Below are positions 36,618 to 46,088 of a stretch of DNA of 64,000 nucleotides, one piece after another. Source of the DNA: Paenibacillus durus ATCC 35681 (GTDB taxonomy: Bacteria > Bacillota > Bacilli > Paenibacillales > Paenibacillaceae). The translations under genes and the position numbers were made by a program. The stretch is taken from assembly GCF_000993825.1 (NCBI RefSeq), contig NZ_CP011114.1, positions 4,960,001 to 5,024,000 on the forward strand, written 5' to 3'. The number at the start of each line of letters is the position of its first letter. Positions within the stretch are counted from its first letter, which is position 1. The notes beneath the pieces are model-generated. The model saw only the letters and a program-made list of their open reading frames with translations, was not told the origin of the DNA and did no database searches.

Positions 36618-37853
36618 ATGCAGACGCAAAACATATTCGTTAACGGTGCCCGGCTGAAGGATACCATCGAGGCATTTGCTGATTTCGGACGTACGCCTGC
36701 GAACGGTGTTACCCGGCTGAGCTTAAGCGAAGAGGACATCAAGGTGCGGGATTACTTCCGTTCCTGCTGCGAAGAGCTGGGAATGACCGTCAAAGTGGAC
36801 GATATGGGCTGTATGTATGCGACGCTGGAAGGCACTGAGGATAAGCCCCCGATTGTAATGGGTTCCCACCTGGATAGCGTAGTGAAAGGCGGGCGTTTCG
36901 ACGGCGTTCTGGGCGTAATCACCGGTCTTGAGGTTGTGCGGACCCTTGTGGATCATGGCATTAAGCCGAGGATTCCGGTAACGGTCATGAACTTCACGAA
37001 TGAGGAAGGCGCGCGGTTCGAGCCTTCGATGATGGCATCCGGCGTGCTGTCGGGCAAATTCGATAAAGAGGTCATGCTGAAGAGTAAGGACCCGGAAGGG
37101 GTAACCTTCGGGGAAGCGCTGAAGGCCAGCGGATACGAAGGGGACACCGACAACCGCATCAAGGAAGCGTCCGCTTATTTGGAACTGCATATCGAACAAG
37201 GTCCCGTGCTTGAAAAAGAAGGCCTGACGATCGGACTCGTCGATTGCGTAGTCGGCATGGTCTGTTATGAAATTGAAGTTACCGGGGAATCCAATCACGC
37301 CGGAACGACGCCGATGGGCATGCGGAATGACGCGTTTTTCGCCGCTACCGATTTGGTGGCGGAGCTGCGGAGCAAGCTGGGCGAGCTGGATTCTGAGCTG
37401 GTCTATACGATGGGCCGGGTTAATGTGTATCCCAATATCCACACGGTAATCCCGAATAAAGTTGTCTTTACTGTCGAAGCAAGACATAAGAATGAAGAGG
37501 TTATCACCGAAGTGGTGTCGGTCATTAACTCGCTTCCGCAGATGCAGGCGGGCTGCTCCGTTTCCAAGAAGAAGCTTTGGGGACGCGATACCGTCTGGTT
37601 CGATGACCGGGTATGCGGCGCGATTGAAAGCTCGGTGAAGTCGCTCGGGTATTCCTATAAAAAAATGGCCAGCGGCGCCGGACATGACGCCCAGTTCGTC
37701 GCAAGCTACCTGCCGTCAGCGATGATTTTCGTTCCGAGTGTGAAGGGCAAGAGCCACTGCGAAGAAGAACTGACCTCGTACGAGGACTGCGAAAAAGGCG
37801 TAAATGTGATGCTGGAAACGGTGCTGACACTGCTGGGAGATGGCGGGGAGTAA
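36618..37853 (+). CDS. Zn-dependent amidohydrolase (allantoate amidohydrolase/N-carbamoyl amino acid hydrolase type)
   Basis: M20-family enzyme of 411 residues, the standard length. Metal-site motifs include MGSHLDSVVKGGRFDGVLGV, NFTNEEGARF, LELHIEQGPVLEKEG, ESNHAGTTPM and SGAGHDA. The family hydrolyses allantoate, ureidoglycolate, N-carbamoyl amino acids or beta-alanine derivatives; which one is not decided. The frame opens at 36549, but GGAGG is 7 bases before ATG 36618 (MQTQNIFVN). It follows the AdeR-like gene by 170 bases. All three genes (ald, regulator, hydrolase) point to nitrogen recovery from amino acids. Confidence 0.9.
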   Translation: MQTQNIFVNGARLKDTIEAFADFGRTPANGVTRLSLSEEDIKVRDYFRSCCEELGMTVKVDDMGCMYATLEGTEDKPPIVMGSHLDSVVKGGRFDGVLGVITGLEVVRTLVDHGIKPRIPVTVMNFTNEEGARFEPSMMASGVLSGKFDKEVMLKSKDPEGVTFGEALKASGYEGDTDNRIKEASAYLELHIEQGPVLEKEGLTIGLVDCVVGMVCYEIEVTGESNHAGTTPMGMRNDAFFAATDLVAELRSKLGELDSELVYTMGRVNVYPNIHTVIPNKVVFTVEARHKNEEVITEVVSVINSLPQMQAGCSVSKKKLWGRDTVWFDDRVCGAIESSVKSLGYSYKKMASGAGHDAQFVASYLPSAMIFVPSVKGKSHCEEELTSYEDCEKGVNVMLETVLTLLGDGGE

Positions 37854-37877
37854 GTGGCTTACGCGTAGGTTATATGG

Positions 37878-37934
37878 CAGGAGGCTGTTCCCTTAGGGGT
37901 CTTGTGTGACCCGTCTGGAACAGCCTCCTGTTTT
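37878..37934 (+). terminator. Terminator of the amidohydrolase gene
   Basis: A perfect 14-bp stem (37878-37891 with 37917-37930) and a T-rich tail. Confidence 0.9.
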
Positions 37935-37961
37935 ATTAATTATTAAAGGTGTACATAAGAA

Positions 37962-37999
37962 AACGGGCCGACCAAGGATTGCTCCTTGATCGGCCCGTT
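37962..37999 (-). terminator. Terminator of the SLH protease gene
   Basis: AACGGGCCGA (37962-37971) pairs with TCGGCCCGTT (37990-37999) and is followed on the minus strand by a T-rich run. Confidence 0.9.
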
Positions 38000-38013
38000 G
38001 AGCTTTACTGGAT

Positions 38014-41000
38014 TTATTCAACCAGTCCAGCTTTGACCAGCAGCTGATGAAGTGTCACAGTAATCGTCTCGCGGGTTGCCGGTGCGGTAGGATTGAATAC
38101 CGCACCGGAGTCGCCGGTTAGGATTCCTGCGGCAGACAGGGACTGAACGCTGTCCTTCGCATAGCCTGCGATCTTAGCGTTATCGGTATAAGCGGTGAAG
38201 GACGGATTGGCTGGGGTCAGTTCGATACCGGCCAGCTTCACGGCTCTATCCAGAATAACGGCCACTTCCTGACGGGAGACATTGGCCTTCGGCGCGAACT
38301 TGCCTTTACCAACACCCAGAATCAATCCGGCCTTCGTAGCGGCTGCAACATCGGCTGCATACCAATCGGTTGCCTTCACATCGCTAAAGTTAACCGATGC
38401 GTCGGTGCGCAGACCGAGCGCGCGTACGAGCAGTGCCGTAAATTCGGCGCGGGTCAGGTTGCTCTTCGGCGAGAAGGTCGTTGCCGAAGTGCCTTGGAAG
38501 ACCAATTTGTTAGCCAGTGCCGTGATGTCCGAAGCCGCAGACGAAGCCGCGATATCGGTGAATGTCACCGGACGGCTTACAGCGGCATATGTTGAAAAGC
38601 CGGGACGATTAACGGTAACTAGCGTCGTTCCGCCCTCTTGAGCCTTGAATACGGAAGCTACCGGAGTGATCTTGCCGTTCTCTTCGAAGAGAACGCCGGC
38701 CGTATTCGCGGCGATGCTTCCAGGAACAGTGAAGGATCTCTTGATGAACGTATTGCTTGGCACAGTCAGATACGTGCTGCCGGTTACCGTTGTCCAGTTT
38801 CCTTCAAAGGATACCGGAGCTCCGATGACAGACGAACCGGCTGCGCTTGCCGTGAATTTGCCCGCTTCTTCCGAAGCCGGTTTAATCGACAGGTCGAAGC
38901 CTGCGCCTGCAGGAGCGCCGCTCAGCAGCGTTACAGGCAGGGAAACCGCGGAATCTTTCGTGCTGAGAATTACCTTGGTAGCGGAAGAGAGAGCTGCCAG
39001 CAGCTTCACTTGATCCGCAGTCAGGCTGACCTTGGCGGCGGAACCGCTAACCGAAGGAGCCGAGATGATGACAGCGTTCTGGGCGGTGGTGGCATTAGCC
39101 AAAGCAGCCTTCAGGTCGCTATCCGATACCGTGATGATGGTAACGCCGTTTTGCACAGTTGTTGCAGGCGTAATGGTTACTTGCTTGGAGCCTTGATTAA
39201 TCAAAATAGCAGCAGCTGCAGGAATCGTTGGTGCAGGTGGTGTAGTTGGTGTAACTGCGCCACCGCCTCCACCACCGCCGGCTGAACCGCCTCCACCGCT
39301 GGTGCTTGTAGAGTTATCAACGCGCAGCGAGATAAAGCCGTCGTAATAGCTTGTTAATTTTTCAGTCGATTCATTGTAATACCCATAGAAGATATTCAGC
39401 TTGTAAGTTCCGTCTGTAAGATGCCCTATAACCGGTTCGCCTTTTTCGTCAAGTACGACATGGCCTTCGGCATCATACTTGATGTAGGAGCCATCAATGC
39501 CTCTGACAGTGTGAACGCCTGTTTCAAGGTAGGTAGCGCTGGTCACTGTTTCGTCGAAATCCATGAATCCGATAAGCTCATCGTCCAAGTTGTAAACGTC
39601 AAGCTCATAAACATTTGTTTTGTCAGCCGTCAGCTTATAGCTCAGATCGCTTGTAACCGGCGTTGGCAGATTTGGATAAATCACCGGTTTCGTCAGAGCG
39701 ATTTCCTGAATGCCCACTGGGCTGTCAGGCAGCTCAGTGCCTACATATACGGAGAAAGGAAGGTGAAGTGTAGGCAGATTAGAACCGCTAGGAGGAGTCA
39801 AGGTAACCTGCCCTTCATAGAAGCCCGATTCTGCACTAATACCCACATTCACATTCAATGCGAATGCTTTAGTTTGGTACCCTGCAACTGCTAATTCAGT
39901 TTGACTTAAGTCAGCTGTAATTCCGGCTGGAGCGGCACCATGCCATGTCACGGAAGCGGTATAAGTTAAGCTAGCACTGTCCGTATTTTTAATCTGCAGA
40001 TTCTCAACCTTGGAAGCGCCGGGAGCCACGACACCAAAGTTGGCGGAATCGTTATAGTTGATAACATTTTGCGGATTGAAGTTTTTGTCGAGAATCGTGA
40101 TCGGTTCAATAGATTCAAGGACCGCCGGTGTATTAATGGCCTGGGCAACATTTACGCGGCCGGCTCCTTGTTGATAAACGTTATAATTGCCAAGTATATC
40201 AGCCGTATTGGCAAGTGCTGCGCGAATCTCAAACGGCCCCCAAGTCGGGTGAGCTTGCTTCAGAAGAAGGGCAAGGCCGGCAACATGCGGCGTAGCCATG
40301 CTTGTTCCGCTGATACGGTTGTACGCAAAATCATAGTTCTCGTCTTTATAGGCATCATATTTTTTGTAAGCAGGCCAGGTTGACAGGATGCCTACGCCCG
40401 GAGCAACGATGTCAGGTTTAATGCTTAGATTCTGGTCAACGTTCGGACCCCAGGAAGTGAAGCTGGCGAGCTCATCCCCCAAGGATTCGCCTTTGTGGTA
40501 ATCATTACCGAATGTGAAGGTAACAGGTGTACCAGGGTTGGCCAGAATAGCTCTTGCCAGTGCGCGTCCCTTGACACCTTCCATATCAAAGGTCGGAAGG
40601 CTGTCATAGGTGTCACCTAGGTAAGAGTCTATATAACCGTCGCGGTTTTTAATGCTTTCGCTCAGGTCGACTTCACCATCCGTAGTTGCGTTGCCGTTGA
40701 AGATTACGATCGCTTTAGCTCCGCGATCTTTGGCATTTGCGATCTTATCGGTGAACGCGAGTAGGCCGCGCGAGACGAATACTACCGAGCCTTCAACCTG
40801 TTCCGCAGTGTAGCCTTTATAATCGTCGTCAGCGCCCAATCCCGCGTAAACGACTTTTAACGGCGCCGTGCCTACTTGGCTTGGATCAGCAAAGTTCTCG
40901 CTGTCTAATTCCCATGCCATTACATTAAAATCGCCGTAAGTAGCATAAGTGGCGGTCGTCGCGGTATCTCCGACAAAGGTGGTCTCAAACTTTCCATAGA

Positions 41001-42153
41001 AGGTCTTGGTTGGACTTGTTACCGCACCAACCGAAATAGCCAACTGTGAGGTTGCGGGCGAGCCGAGGGTATATTCGCCAGGTCCGGCATTGCCGTTCGC
41101 GATGACCGCAGTGACGCCGGAAAGGACAGCGTTATTGATCGCTATGGCGTCCGGAGAGTTAACATCCTTCTCAGCGTCGGAGCCGAGCGACAGGTTGATG
41201 ACATCCATACCATCCTTTACGGAGCGCTCAATTCCGTCAATAACCTGAGCAGAAGATCCGGATGCGGAACTCGGATTGGCCGGGTTATAACCTAAAACTT
41301 TATAAACATAGAGATCTGCGTCATAGGCAACGCCTTTTTGAACGATATCGCTGGTCTGATTCGCGAACCGTCCAATGATTGTACCGGACACATGCGTACC
41401 GTGAGAGGTGCCTTCGAACTCCAGGTCTGCGTTAGGTGCTTCCTCGTAAGGATCGTTGTCATTATAGAAAGAATCCCAGCCGCCTATATACGCAGGTTCG
41501 ATATCGGGATGCTTATAATCGACGCCTGTATCAATAACGCCTACTTTAAGACCCTTGCCGGTATACTCTTTTTCCCAAGCAGCATCCGCCCCGATTTGGT
41601 GCAGAGGAGCTGCGCCGTATTGAAGCGTTCCGTTGATAGTAGCGTCAGCTTCTTCAACAGGAACCGCATACCATGTGCTGTTCTCATAAATCGACTTGAC
41701 GCCGGGAATTTCGGCAAGCTCCGGAATCTCGTTAGCGGGAACGGTTACCTCGAAGCCATTCAATACAGTGTTGTAACGATAGTTCACTTTAAGGTCAATG
41801 CCTTCGTCCTCGGCTTTGTCCAGAACTGTCGATTGCTGGCTCGCGACAGCCGCTTCGGTAGCGGATTTCGCCAGGGAGGAAATGCCCTGCTTCGCCGCGT
41901 ATTTGCCTACGGCTGCCGGTTGACCGCTAAGCTGTACGATAACGCGGACATCCGCAGATGATTTGGTGTTGATTTTGGGTGAAATATAAGTTCCTTTCGA
42001 GCTTTGAAGCAAAGAGGTGCTTTTAGGAGATAACTGCGATAAGTGCGATTGCAAGCTGTCGGCTGCGAATGCCGCGCCCGGAATAGTCCCGGCTGTCAGT
42101 CCCAAAGCCAGAGATACGATGGACAGCTTGCGTGTTAATTTGCCCAACTTCAA
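38014..42153 (-). CDS. Large secreted S8 serine protease with SLH anchor
   Basis: Exported subtilisin-like protease of 1379 residues. A signal peptide ends near AFAA (about residue 31), then comes an I9-type propeptide. The S8 domain carries Asp in VIDTGVDYKHPDIE, His in EGTSHGTHVSG and Ser in SGTSMATPHVAG, with a PA insert and Fn3-like C-terminal repeats as in Vpr. A linker of Gly and Pro/Thr (SGGGGSAGGGGGGGAV, PTTPPAPT) leads to three SLH repeats in the last 180 residues that bind pyruvylated wall polymer. The start is TTG, with GGGAGGG 8 bases upstream. Alone between terminators; function likely nutrient or matrix protein breakdown. Confidence 0.93.
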   Translation of the reverse strand: MKLGKLTRKLSIVSLALGLTAGTIPGAAFAADSLQSHLSQLSPKSTSLLQSSKGTYISPKINTKSSADVRVIVQLSGQPAAVGKYAAKQGISSLAKSATEAAVASQQSTVLDKAEDEGIDLKVNYRYNTVLNGFEVTVPANEIPELAEIPGVKSIYENSTWYAVPVEEADATINGTLQYGAAPLHQIGADAAWEKEYTGKGLKVGVIDTGVDYKHPDIEPAYIGGWDSFYNDNDPYEEAPNADLEFEGTSHGTHVSGTIIGRFANQTSDIVQKGVAYDADLYVYKVLGYNPANPSSASGSSAQVIDGIERSVKDGMDVINLSLGSDAEKDVNSPDAIAINNAVLSGVTAVIANGNAGPGEYTLGSPATSQLAISVGAVTSPTKTFYGKFETTFVGDTATTATYATYGDFNVMAWELDSENFADPSQVGTAPLKVVYAGLGADDDYKGYTAEQVEGSVVFVSRGLLAFTDKIANAKDRGAKAIVIFNGNATTDGEVDLSESIKNRDGYIDSYLGDTYDSLPTFDMEGVKGRALARAILANPGTPVTFTFGNDYHKGESLGDELASFTSWGPNVDQNLSIKPDIVAPGVGILSTWPAYKKYDAYKDENYDFAYNRISGTSMATPHVAGLALLLKQAHPTWGPFEIRAALANTADILGNYNVYQQGAGRVNVAQAINTPAVLESIEPITILDKNFNPQNVINYNDSANFGVVAPGASKVENLQIKNTDSASLTYTASVTWHGAAPAGITADLSQTELAVAGYQTKAFALNVNVGISAESGFYEGQVTLTPPSGSNLPTLHLPFSVYVGTELPDSPVGIQEIALTKPVIYPNLPTPVTSDLSYKLTADKTNVYELDVYNLDDELIGFMDFDETVTSATYLETGVHTVRGIDGSYIKYDAEGHVVLDEKGEPVIGHLTDGTYKLNIFYGYYNESTEKLTSYYDGFISLRVDNSTSTSGGGGSAGGGGGGGAVTPTTPPAPTIPAAAAILINQGSKQVTITPATTVQNGVTIITVSDSDLKAALANATTAQNAVIISAPSVSGSAAKVSLTADQVKLLAALSSATKVILSTKDSAVSLPVTLLSGAPAGAGFDLSIKPASEEAGKFTASAAGSSVIGAPVSFEGNWTTVTGSTYLTVPSNTFIKRSFTVPGSIAANTAGVLFEENGKITPVASVFKAQEGGTTLVTVNRPGFSTYAAVSRPVTFTDIAASSAASDITALANKLVFQGTSATTFSPKSNLTRAEFTALLVRALGLRTDASVNFSDVKATDWYAADVAAATKAGLILGVGKGKFAPKANVSRQEVAVILDRAVKLAGIELTPANPSFTAYTDNAKIAGYAKDSVQSLSAAGILTGDSGAVFNPTAPATRETITVTLHQLLVKAGLVE

Positions 42154-42322
42154 ATAAAATCCCTCCCAAATGTTCTGTATAATGTTGATTTCCCCTGCCG
42201 CCTGGGTGAAGCTTATGTAGAATTCTCCTTTCCTAGTAATTCTCTCTTTATTTCCACCTGGATTAGTAGGGAAAAAGATTAAGAAGATTCTACCACCGGT
42301 AAATTGGAAAATCCAGAGAAAT

Positions 42323-42358
42323 ATTCATTTTTCGCGTAAGTTAAGCGTGAAAATGAAT
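42323..42358. repeat. Imperfect inverted repeat in the gap before the small GNAT gene
   Basis: ATTCATTTTTCGCGT (42323-42337) is mirrored by GCGTGAAAATGAAT (42345-42358). It lies in the 334-base gap between the protease start and the GNAT gene and might be an operator or transcript hairpin. Nothing else in the gap is supportable. Confidence 0.4.
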
Positions 42359-42487
42359 GAATCTACTAAATTTTATCGTCAATCTGTAGACAATTGTGTA
42401 TCCTTGTGCCGGATTTTTGAAGAAAAATGGGCTGAATGGGTAAAGTAATAGTGGAACCCAAGGGACAGCAATAAGGAGGTAAAGGCC

Positions 42488-42787
42488 ATGAGCAACAACG
42501 AAACCGATGAAATCGGCGTTATTTACAAAGAGCGCAACGCCTTCGTTATCCGAACGGACGAGGGACCGATTGGAGAAATTACCTATGTGCCAAAAGACGA
42601 GCATACCTGGGTAGCCGATCATACGTATGTGTCGCCTCATTACCGGGGAGGAAATATTGCTCAGAGGCTGCTCAATAGACTGGCGGAGGAAGCGAGGGCG
42701 AAGGGAGTCAAAATTATACCCCAGTGCTCATATGTTGGTGTCCAGTTTAGAAGAAATCCGGAATATGAGGATGTATGGAAGCATTAG
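42488..42787 (+). CDS. Small GNAT-family acetyltransferase (YjdJ-like)
   Basis: Compact acetyltransferase-like protein of 99 residues of the PF14542 type. The core is VADHTYVSPHYRGGNIAQRLLNRL, with RGGNIAQ as the acetyl-CoA loop, and IIPQCSYVGVQFRRNPEYEDVW as the C-terminal half. The substrate is unknown. A perfect AAGGAGGT is 9 bases before the ATG. It stands alone. The downstream hairpin at 42843-42874 has its T tract on the minus strand. Confidence 0.88.
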   Translation: MSNNETDEIGVIYKERNAFVIRTDEGPIGEITYVPKDEHTWVADHTYVSPHYRGGNIAQRLLNRLAEEARAKGVKIIPQCSYVGVQFRRNPEYEDVWKH

Positions 42788-42842
42788 GAGTGTGCTTGAA
42801 CACAGGCAGATACTATAGCAGCAGCGTTTATGGTTAAAAAAG

Positions 42843-42874
42843 AAGCCATCCCGCATTTATGCAGAGGATGGCTT
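42843..42874 (-). terminator. Terminator of the SNF2/SWIM operon
   Basis: AAGCCATCC (42843-42851) pairs with GGATGGCTT (42866-42874), and the minus strand continues in Ts. It can also end the GNAT transcript. Confidence 0.85.
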
Positions 42875-42899
42875 TCTGGTGCTTCGGGTCCGGGAGCCG

Positions 42900-45800
42900 T
42901 CAGGCTTCCGACCATTCGCGCCGCAGGGTGAACAGGTCCTTCAGAGCTTCGGCGGACAGCTCGGTAATCCAGCCCTCCGAGCTGGTAATGATGCTGTCGC
43001 TAAGCTGTTGCTTGCTCTCCAGCATCTCGTCAATCCGCTCTTCCAATGTTCCGAGGGCAATGAATTTATGCACCTGAACATCGCGAGTCTGGCCCATGCG
43101 GTAGGCCCGGTCCGTCGCCTGATTCTCCACGGCGGGGTTCCACCAGCGGTCGAAATGAAATACATGATTGGCCGCCGTCAGGTTCAGGCCGACGCCGCCG
43201 GCCTTCAGGGACAGAATAAACACGGCAGGCCGCTGCGACGCAAGTGAAAGGTCCTGCTTCGGGCCGTTCGGGAGAGAGGCTTGCGGCTGTCCGTTCAGCG
43301 AAGAGGATGCATGCATGACCGGCTGATCTCCGCCTGCGGATGAGGGCGTTGATAGGCCTAGCGGGATCAGCGGCATGTCCCGTCTGGACTGAAAGTCTTC
43401 GATCATCCGGTCCCGCGCCGATTTGGAGGTGCTTCCGTTCAGATAAAGCACAGGCTCCCGCAGTTCCTCCCGCAGCACACGTTGAAGCATCTGGCCCATA
43501 CCGACATATTGGGTAAAGATCAGGCAGCGCTCTCCCTCTTCCCGCAGCTCCTTAACCATGGCGAGCAGCCGCTCCAGCTTGGCGGAGCGTTCGATCAGCA
43601 GGCTCGTATCCGCCGGTTCGTCAGTCGTTCCTTCGTGCGTCGCCGCTTCCTTGGTGACAAGCAGCGGGTGGTCGCACAACTGCTTGAGCCGGGTAAGCGC
43701 GCCGAGAATAGCGCCTTTGCGCTCGATACCCTCCAGCTTGCGGATTTTATCCATCAGCTCGTTCACCGTCTGGTCGTAAAGCGCGGCCTGTTCGGCTGTC
43801 AGATGGACGTAGGTCTTCATCTCGTTCTTGTCGGGCAGGTCGAGCTGAATGGCAGGATCTTTCTTCTTGCGGCGCAGCATAAACGGCTTGATCAGCTTCC
43901 TGAGATCGGCTGTCCGCTTGGCATCGCCGTCCTTCTCGATCGGATGGATGAACCGTTCCTGAAAAGCGCGCAACGGTCCGAGAAAGCCCGGCGTGATGAA
44001 GTCGTATATCGACCACAGCTCCGCCAGCCGGTTCTCGATCGGCGTTCCGGTGAGCGCGATCCGGTGCAAGGCGGGAAAGCTGCGGACGGCGGCTGACTGC
44101 TTGGTCTGGGCGTTCTTGATATTTTGCGCCTCGTCCAGGCAGACCGCCGACCAGGTAAAGCCGGCCAACAGCTCCTGGTCCAGCGCTGCTGTAGCATAAG
44201 AGGTAAGCACAACATCGGTCCCGGCTGCGGCTTCCGCGAAGCTCTCCCCGCTAAGGCGTCCGCCGCCGTAATGAAGCATAATCTCAAGCGAAGGCGCGAA
44301 CCGCTGTAGTTCCTTCTGCCAGTTGCCGAGCACCGAGGTTGGGCAGACGATAAGCGACGGCCGCGGCCCAGCCGTTCGCTCCTCGTACTGCTCCTTCAGG
44401 TGAAGCAAGTAGGAGATCAGCTGCACGGTCTTGCCAAGACCCATATCGTCGGCAAGGCAGGCGCCCAGCCCGAAGCGCCGCAGGAAGGCGAGCCAGGCAT
44501 AGCCCTCCAGTTGATACGGGCGCAGCTCGGCGTGCAGACCGGCAGGCGGGCCGGACTGCGGCCAGGCTTCCCTGCCGCCAAGCTGCCCCATGAGCTTGAC
44601 GAACTGCTCGTTCAGTTCCACCTCAAGCTGGAGACGCATCTCATCTTCAGGGGCGGGAACTTCGTCTGCATCGCCGGTTTCCTCACCGGCATTCAGTAAA
44701 TGCAGCTGCAGGACGTCCTGGAAGGACAAACCCTGGCGCTTATCCATGCCATCCATCGCCCTACGGATTTGGGCGAGCAGCGCGGGATCAAGCGGAACCC
44801 ACTGGCCGTGGAAACGCACCAGGCGCTCGCCCCGGGCGAGCAGCGCCGCGAACTCCTCCTCCGTGAGGTCGGCGTCCCCGATTGAGATGCGCCAATCGAA
44901 GTCGATGATCGCATCCAGGCCCATCAGCGAGCGGCCGCTCCGGTTCTCGCTCTCCGGGCGGAGCTTCGCCCGCAGGCGCGGCTTCCTGCGGCTCGCCGCT
45001 TCCCACCAGGCCGGCAGCAGCACGAGCCAGCCTGCATCCAGCAGACGGCGGCTGTCCGCCGTCAGAAAGGTCCATGCGGCCGCGCTGTCCAGCGGCCGGC
45101 CCAGCACGTCGCCGGCGCCGTCAAAGCGCCATTCCGGCAGGCAGGCGCGCAGGCGCTCCAGCCAGCCTGCCGAGCGGCTCGCTACATGCGGCGACCACTG
45201 CGCGGGCCAGGCGCCATGAGCGTCGCCGTCCGCGTCCAGCTTCACCGGGACAAGCACCGAAGCGTCGGTCTTGTCCTGCAGGACGAGCCGAATCCGCCAG
45301 GAGGATTCGGCTTTCCACGGCTCCAGCAGCTGGAGCGCGGGGCGGAACAGCGAAACATCGGCCTTCCAGCCGATGGAGACGAGCCAGGCTTCCGCGTCCA
45401 TGCCGGCTGCCGCCAGGCGCTTACGCTCGAAGAGCATCGGGTACTCGCGCCGCAGGTCGGCGGCCTGCTCTTCCGTACCGTAGCAGTGCGCGGATACGGC
45501 GGCGGAGAAGGCCGCCTGAACGCCTGCTATGAAGCCGGGATCATCCTTAAGCCGGCGAAGCGCGGCAAGCGCGCCAGGTGTGGCAATAGCAGCGCCGCCG
45601 CTCCGCACCCTGATGCGGTCTGCATTGCCAGCCGCATCCTGCGGCATGACTTCAGCCACTTTCCGGTCAGCGGCTTCCGCCGCGGCCTGGAGAGCTCGGT
45701 CATCCCAGATCCACTCCAGCCGCCCCTCGCGGTATGCAGCAAGGCTTGGCACATACTGCCGTTCCTCGAGGCAACATGCCAAACTGGGGGCCAGATCGGC

Positions 45801-46088
45801 GAGCGGAGCCGCTTCGCCGTCCCATGACCAGCCGATATGCGACAGCAGCTGCCCTGCGGCGAAGAAAGACAGGACCTGTTCGGCGGGCAGGACGACCAGT
45901 TCGATCTCTCCGGCTTTGTGAATGGCCAGCTCGGTACCGTAGAACGAATCCTCGTGCCAGGCGAAGAGCAACTGCTTCAAAGCCATACCGGGAAGACCAT
46001 ATCCGTCATCCGTCAAGCCGTACAACAGCGCGTCTCCGTATTCGCTCAGTCCGATCCGGACCGTAATATTCCGCAATTGTCCGTTCAT
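42900..46088 (-). CDS. SNF2-family helicase (YwqA-like)
   Basis: Superfamily 2 ATPase of 1062 residues. An N-terminal region of about 450 residues of the bacterial SNF2-associated type precedes the motor. Motor motifs: CLADDMGLGKTVQLISYL (I), VCLDEAQNIKN (II), ALTGTPIENRLAELWSIYDF (III), SLKAGGVGLNLTAANHV (V) and VENQATDRAYRMGQTRDVQV (VI). A loop of about 50 residues rich in Ser, Pro and Gln interrupts the C-terminal lobe before motif V. In B. subtilis, YwqA is this protein and YwqB its SWIM partner. Its ATG overlaps the stop of the SWIM gene by four bases, so both are made together. DNA remodelling or repair is likely, not proven. Confidence 0.92.
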   Translation of the reverse strand: MNGQLRNITVRIGLSEYGDALLYGLTDDGYGLPGMALKQLLFAWHEDSFYGTELAIHKAGEIELVVLPAEQVLSFFAAGQLLSHIGWSWDGEAAPLADLAPSLACCLEERQYVPSLAAYREGRLEWIWDDRALQAAAEAADRKVAEVMPQDAAGNADRIRVRSGGAAIATPGALAALRRLKDDPGFIAGVQAAFSAAVSAHCYGTEEQAADLRREYPMLFERKRLAAAGMDAEAWLVSIGWKADVSLFRPALQLLEPWKAESSWRIRLVLQDKTDASVLVPVKLDADGDAHGAWPAQWSPHVASRSAGWLERLRACLPEWRFDGAGDVLGRPLDSAAAWTFLTADSRRLLDAGWLVLLPAWWEAASRRKPRLRAKLRPESENRSGRSLMGLDAIIDFDWRISIGDADLTEEEFAALLARGERLVRFHGQWVPLDPALLAQIRRAMDGMDKRQGLSFQDVLQLHLLNAGEETGDADEVPAPEDEMRLQLEVELNEQFVKLMGQLGGREAWPQSGPPAGLHAELRPYQLEGYAWLAFLRRFGLGACLADDMGLGKTVQLISYLLHLKEQYEERTAGPRPSLIVCPTSVLGNWQKELQRFAPSLEIMLHYGGGRLSGESFAEAAAGTDVVLTSYATAALDQELLAGFTWSAVCLDEAQNIKNAQTKQSAAVRSFPALHRIALTGTPIENRLAELWSIYDFITPGFLGPLRAFQERFIHPIEKDGDAKRTADLRKLIKPFMLRRKKKDPAIQLDLPDKNEMKTYVHLTAEQAALYDQTVNELMDKIRKLEGIERKGAILGALTRLKQLCDHPLLVTKEAATHEGTTDEPADTSLLIERSAKLERLLAMVKELREEGERCLIFTQYVGMGQMLQRVLREELREPVLYLNGSTSKSARDRMIEDFQSRRDMPLIPLGLSTPSSAGGDQPVMHASSSLNGQPQASLPNGPKQDLSLASQRPAVFILSLKAGGVGLNLTAANHVFHFDRWWNPAVENQATDRAYRMGQTRDVQVHKFIALGTLEERIDEMLESKQQLSDSIITSSEGWITELSAEALKDLFTLRREWSEA

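Noticed and set aside
44590..45532. Long plus-strand frames in the SNF2 helicase region
   Set aside because: They are reverse-strand shadows of the GC-rich helicase gene, with Arg/Ser-rich composition.
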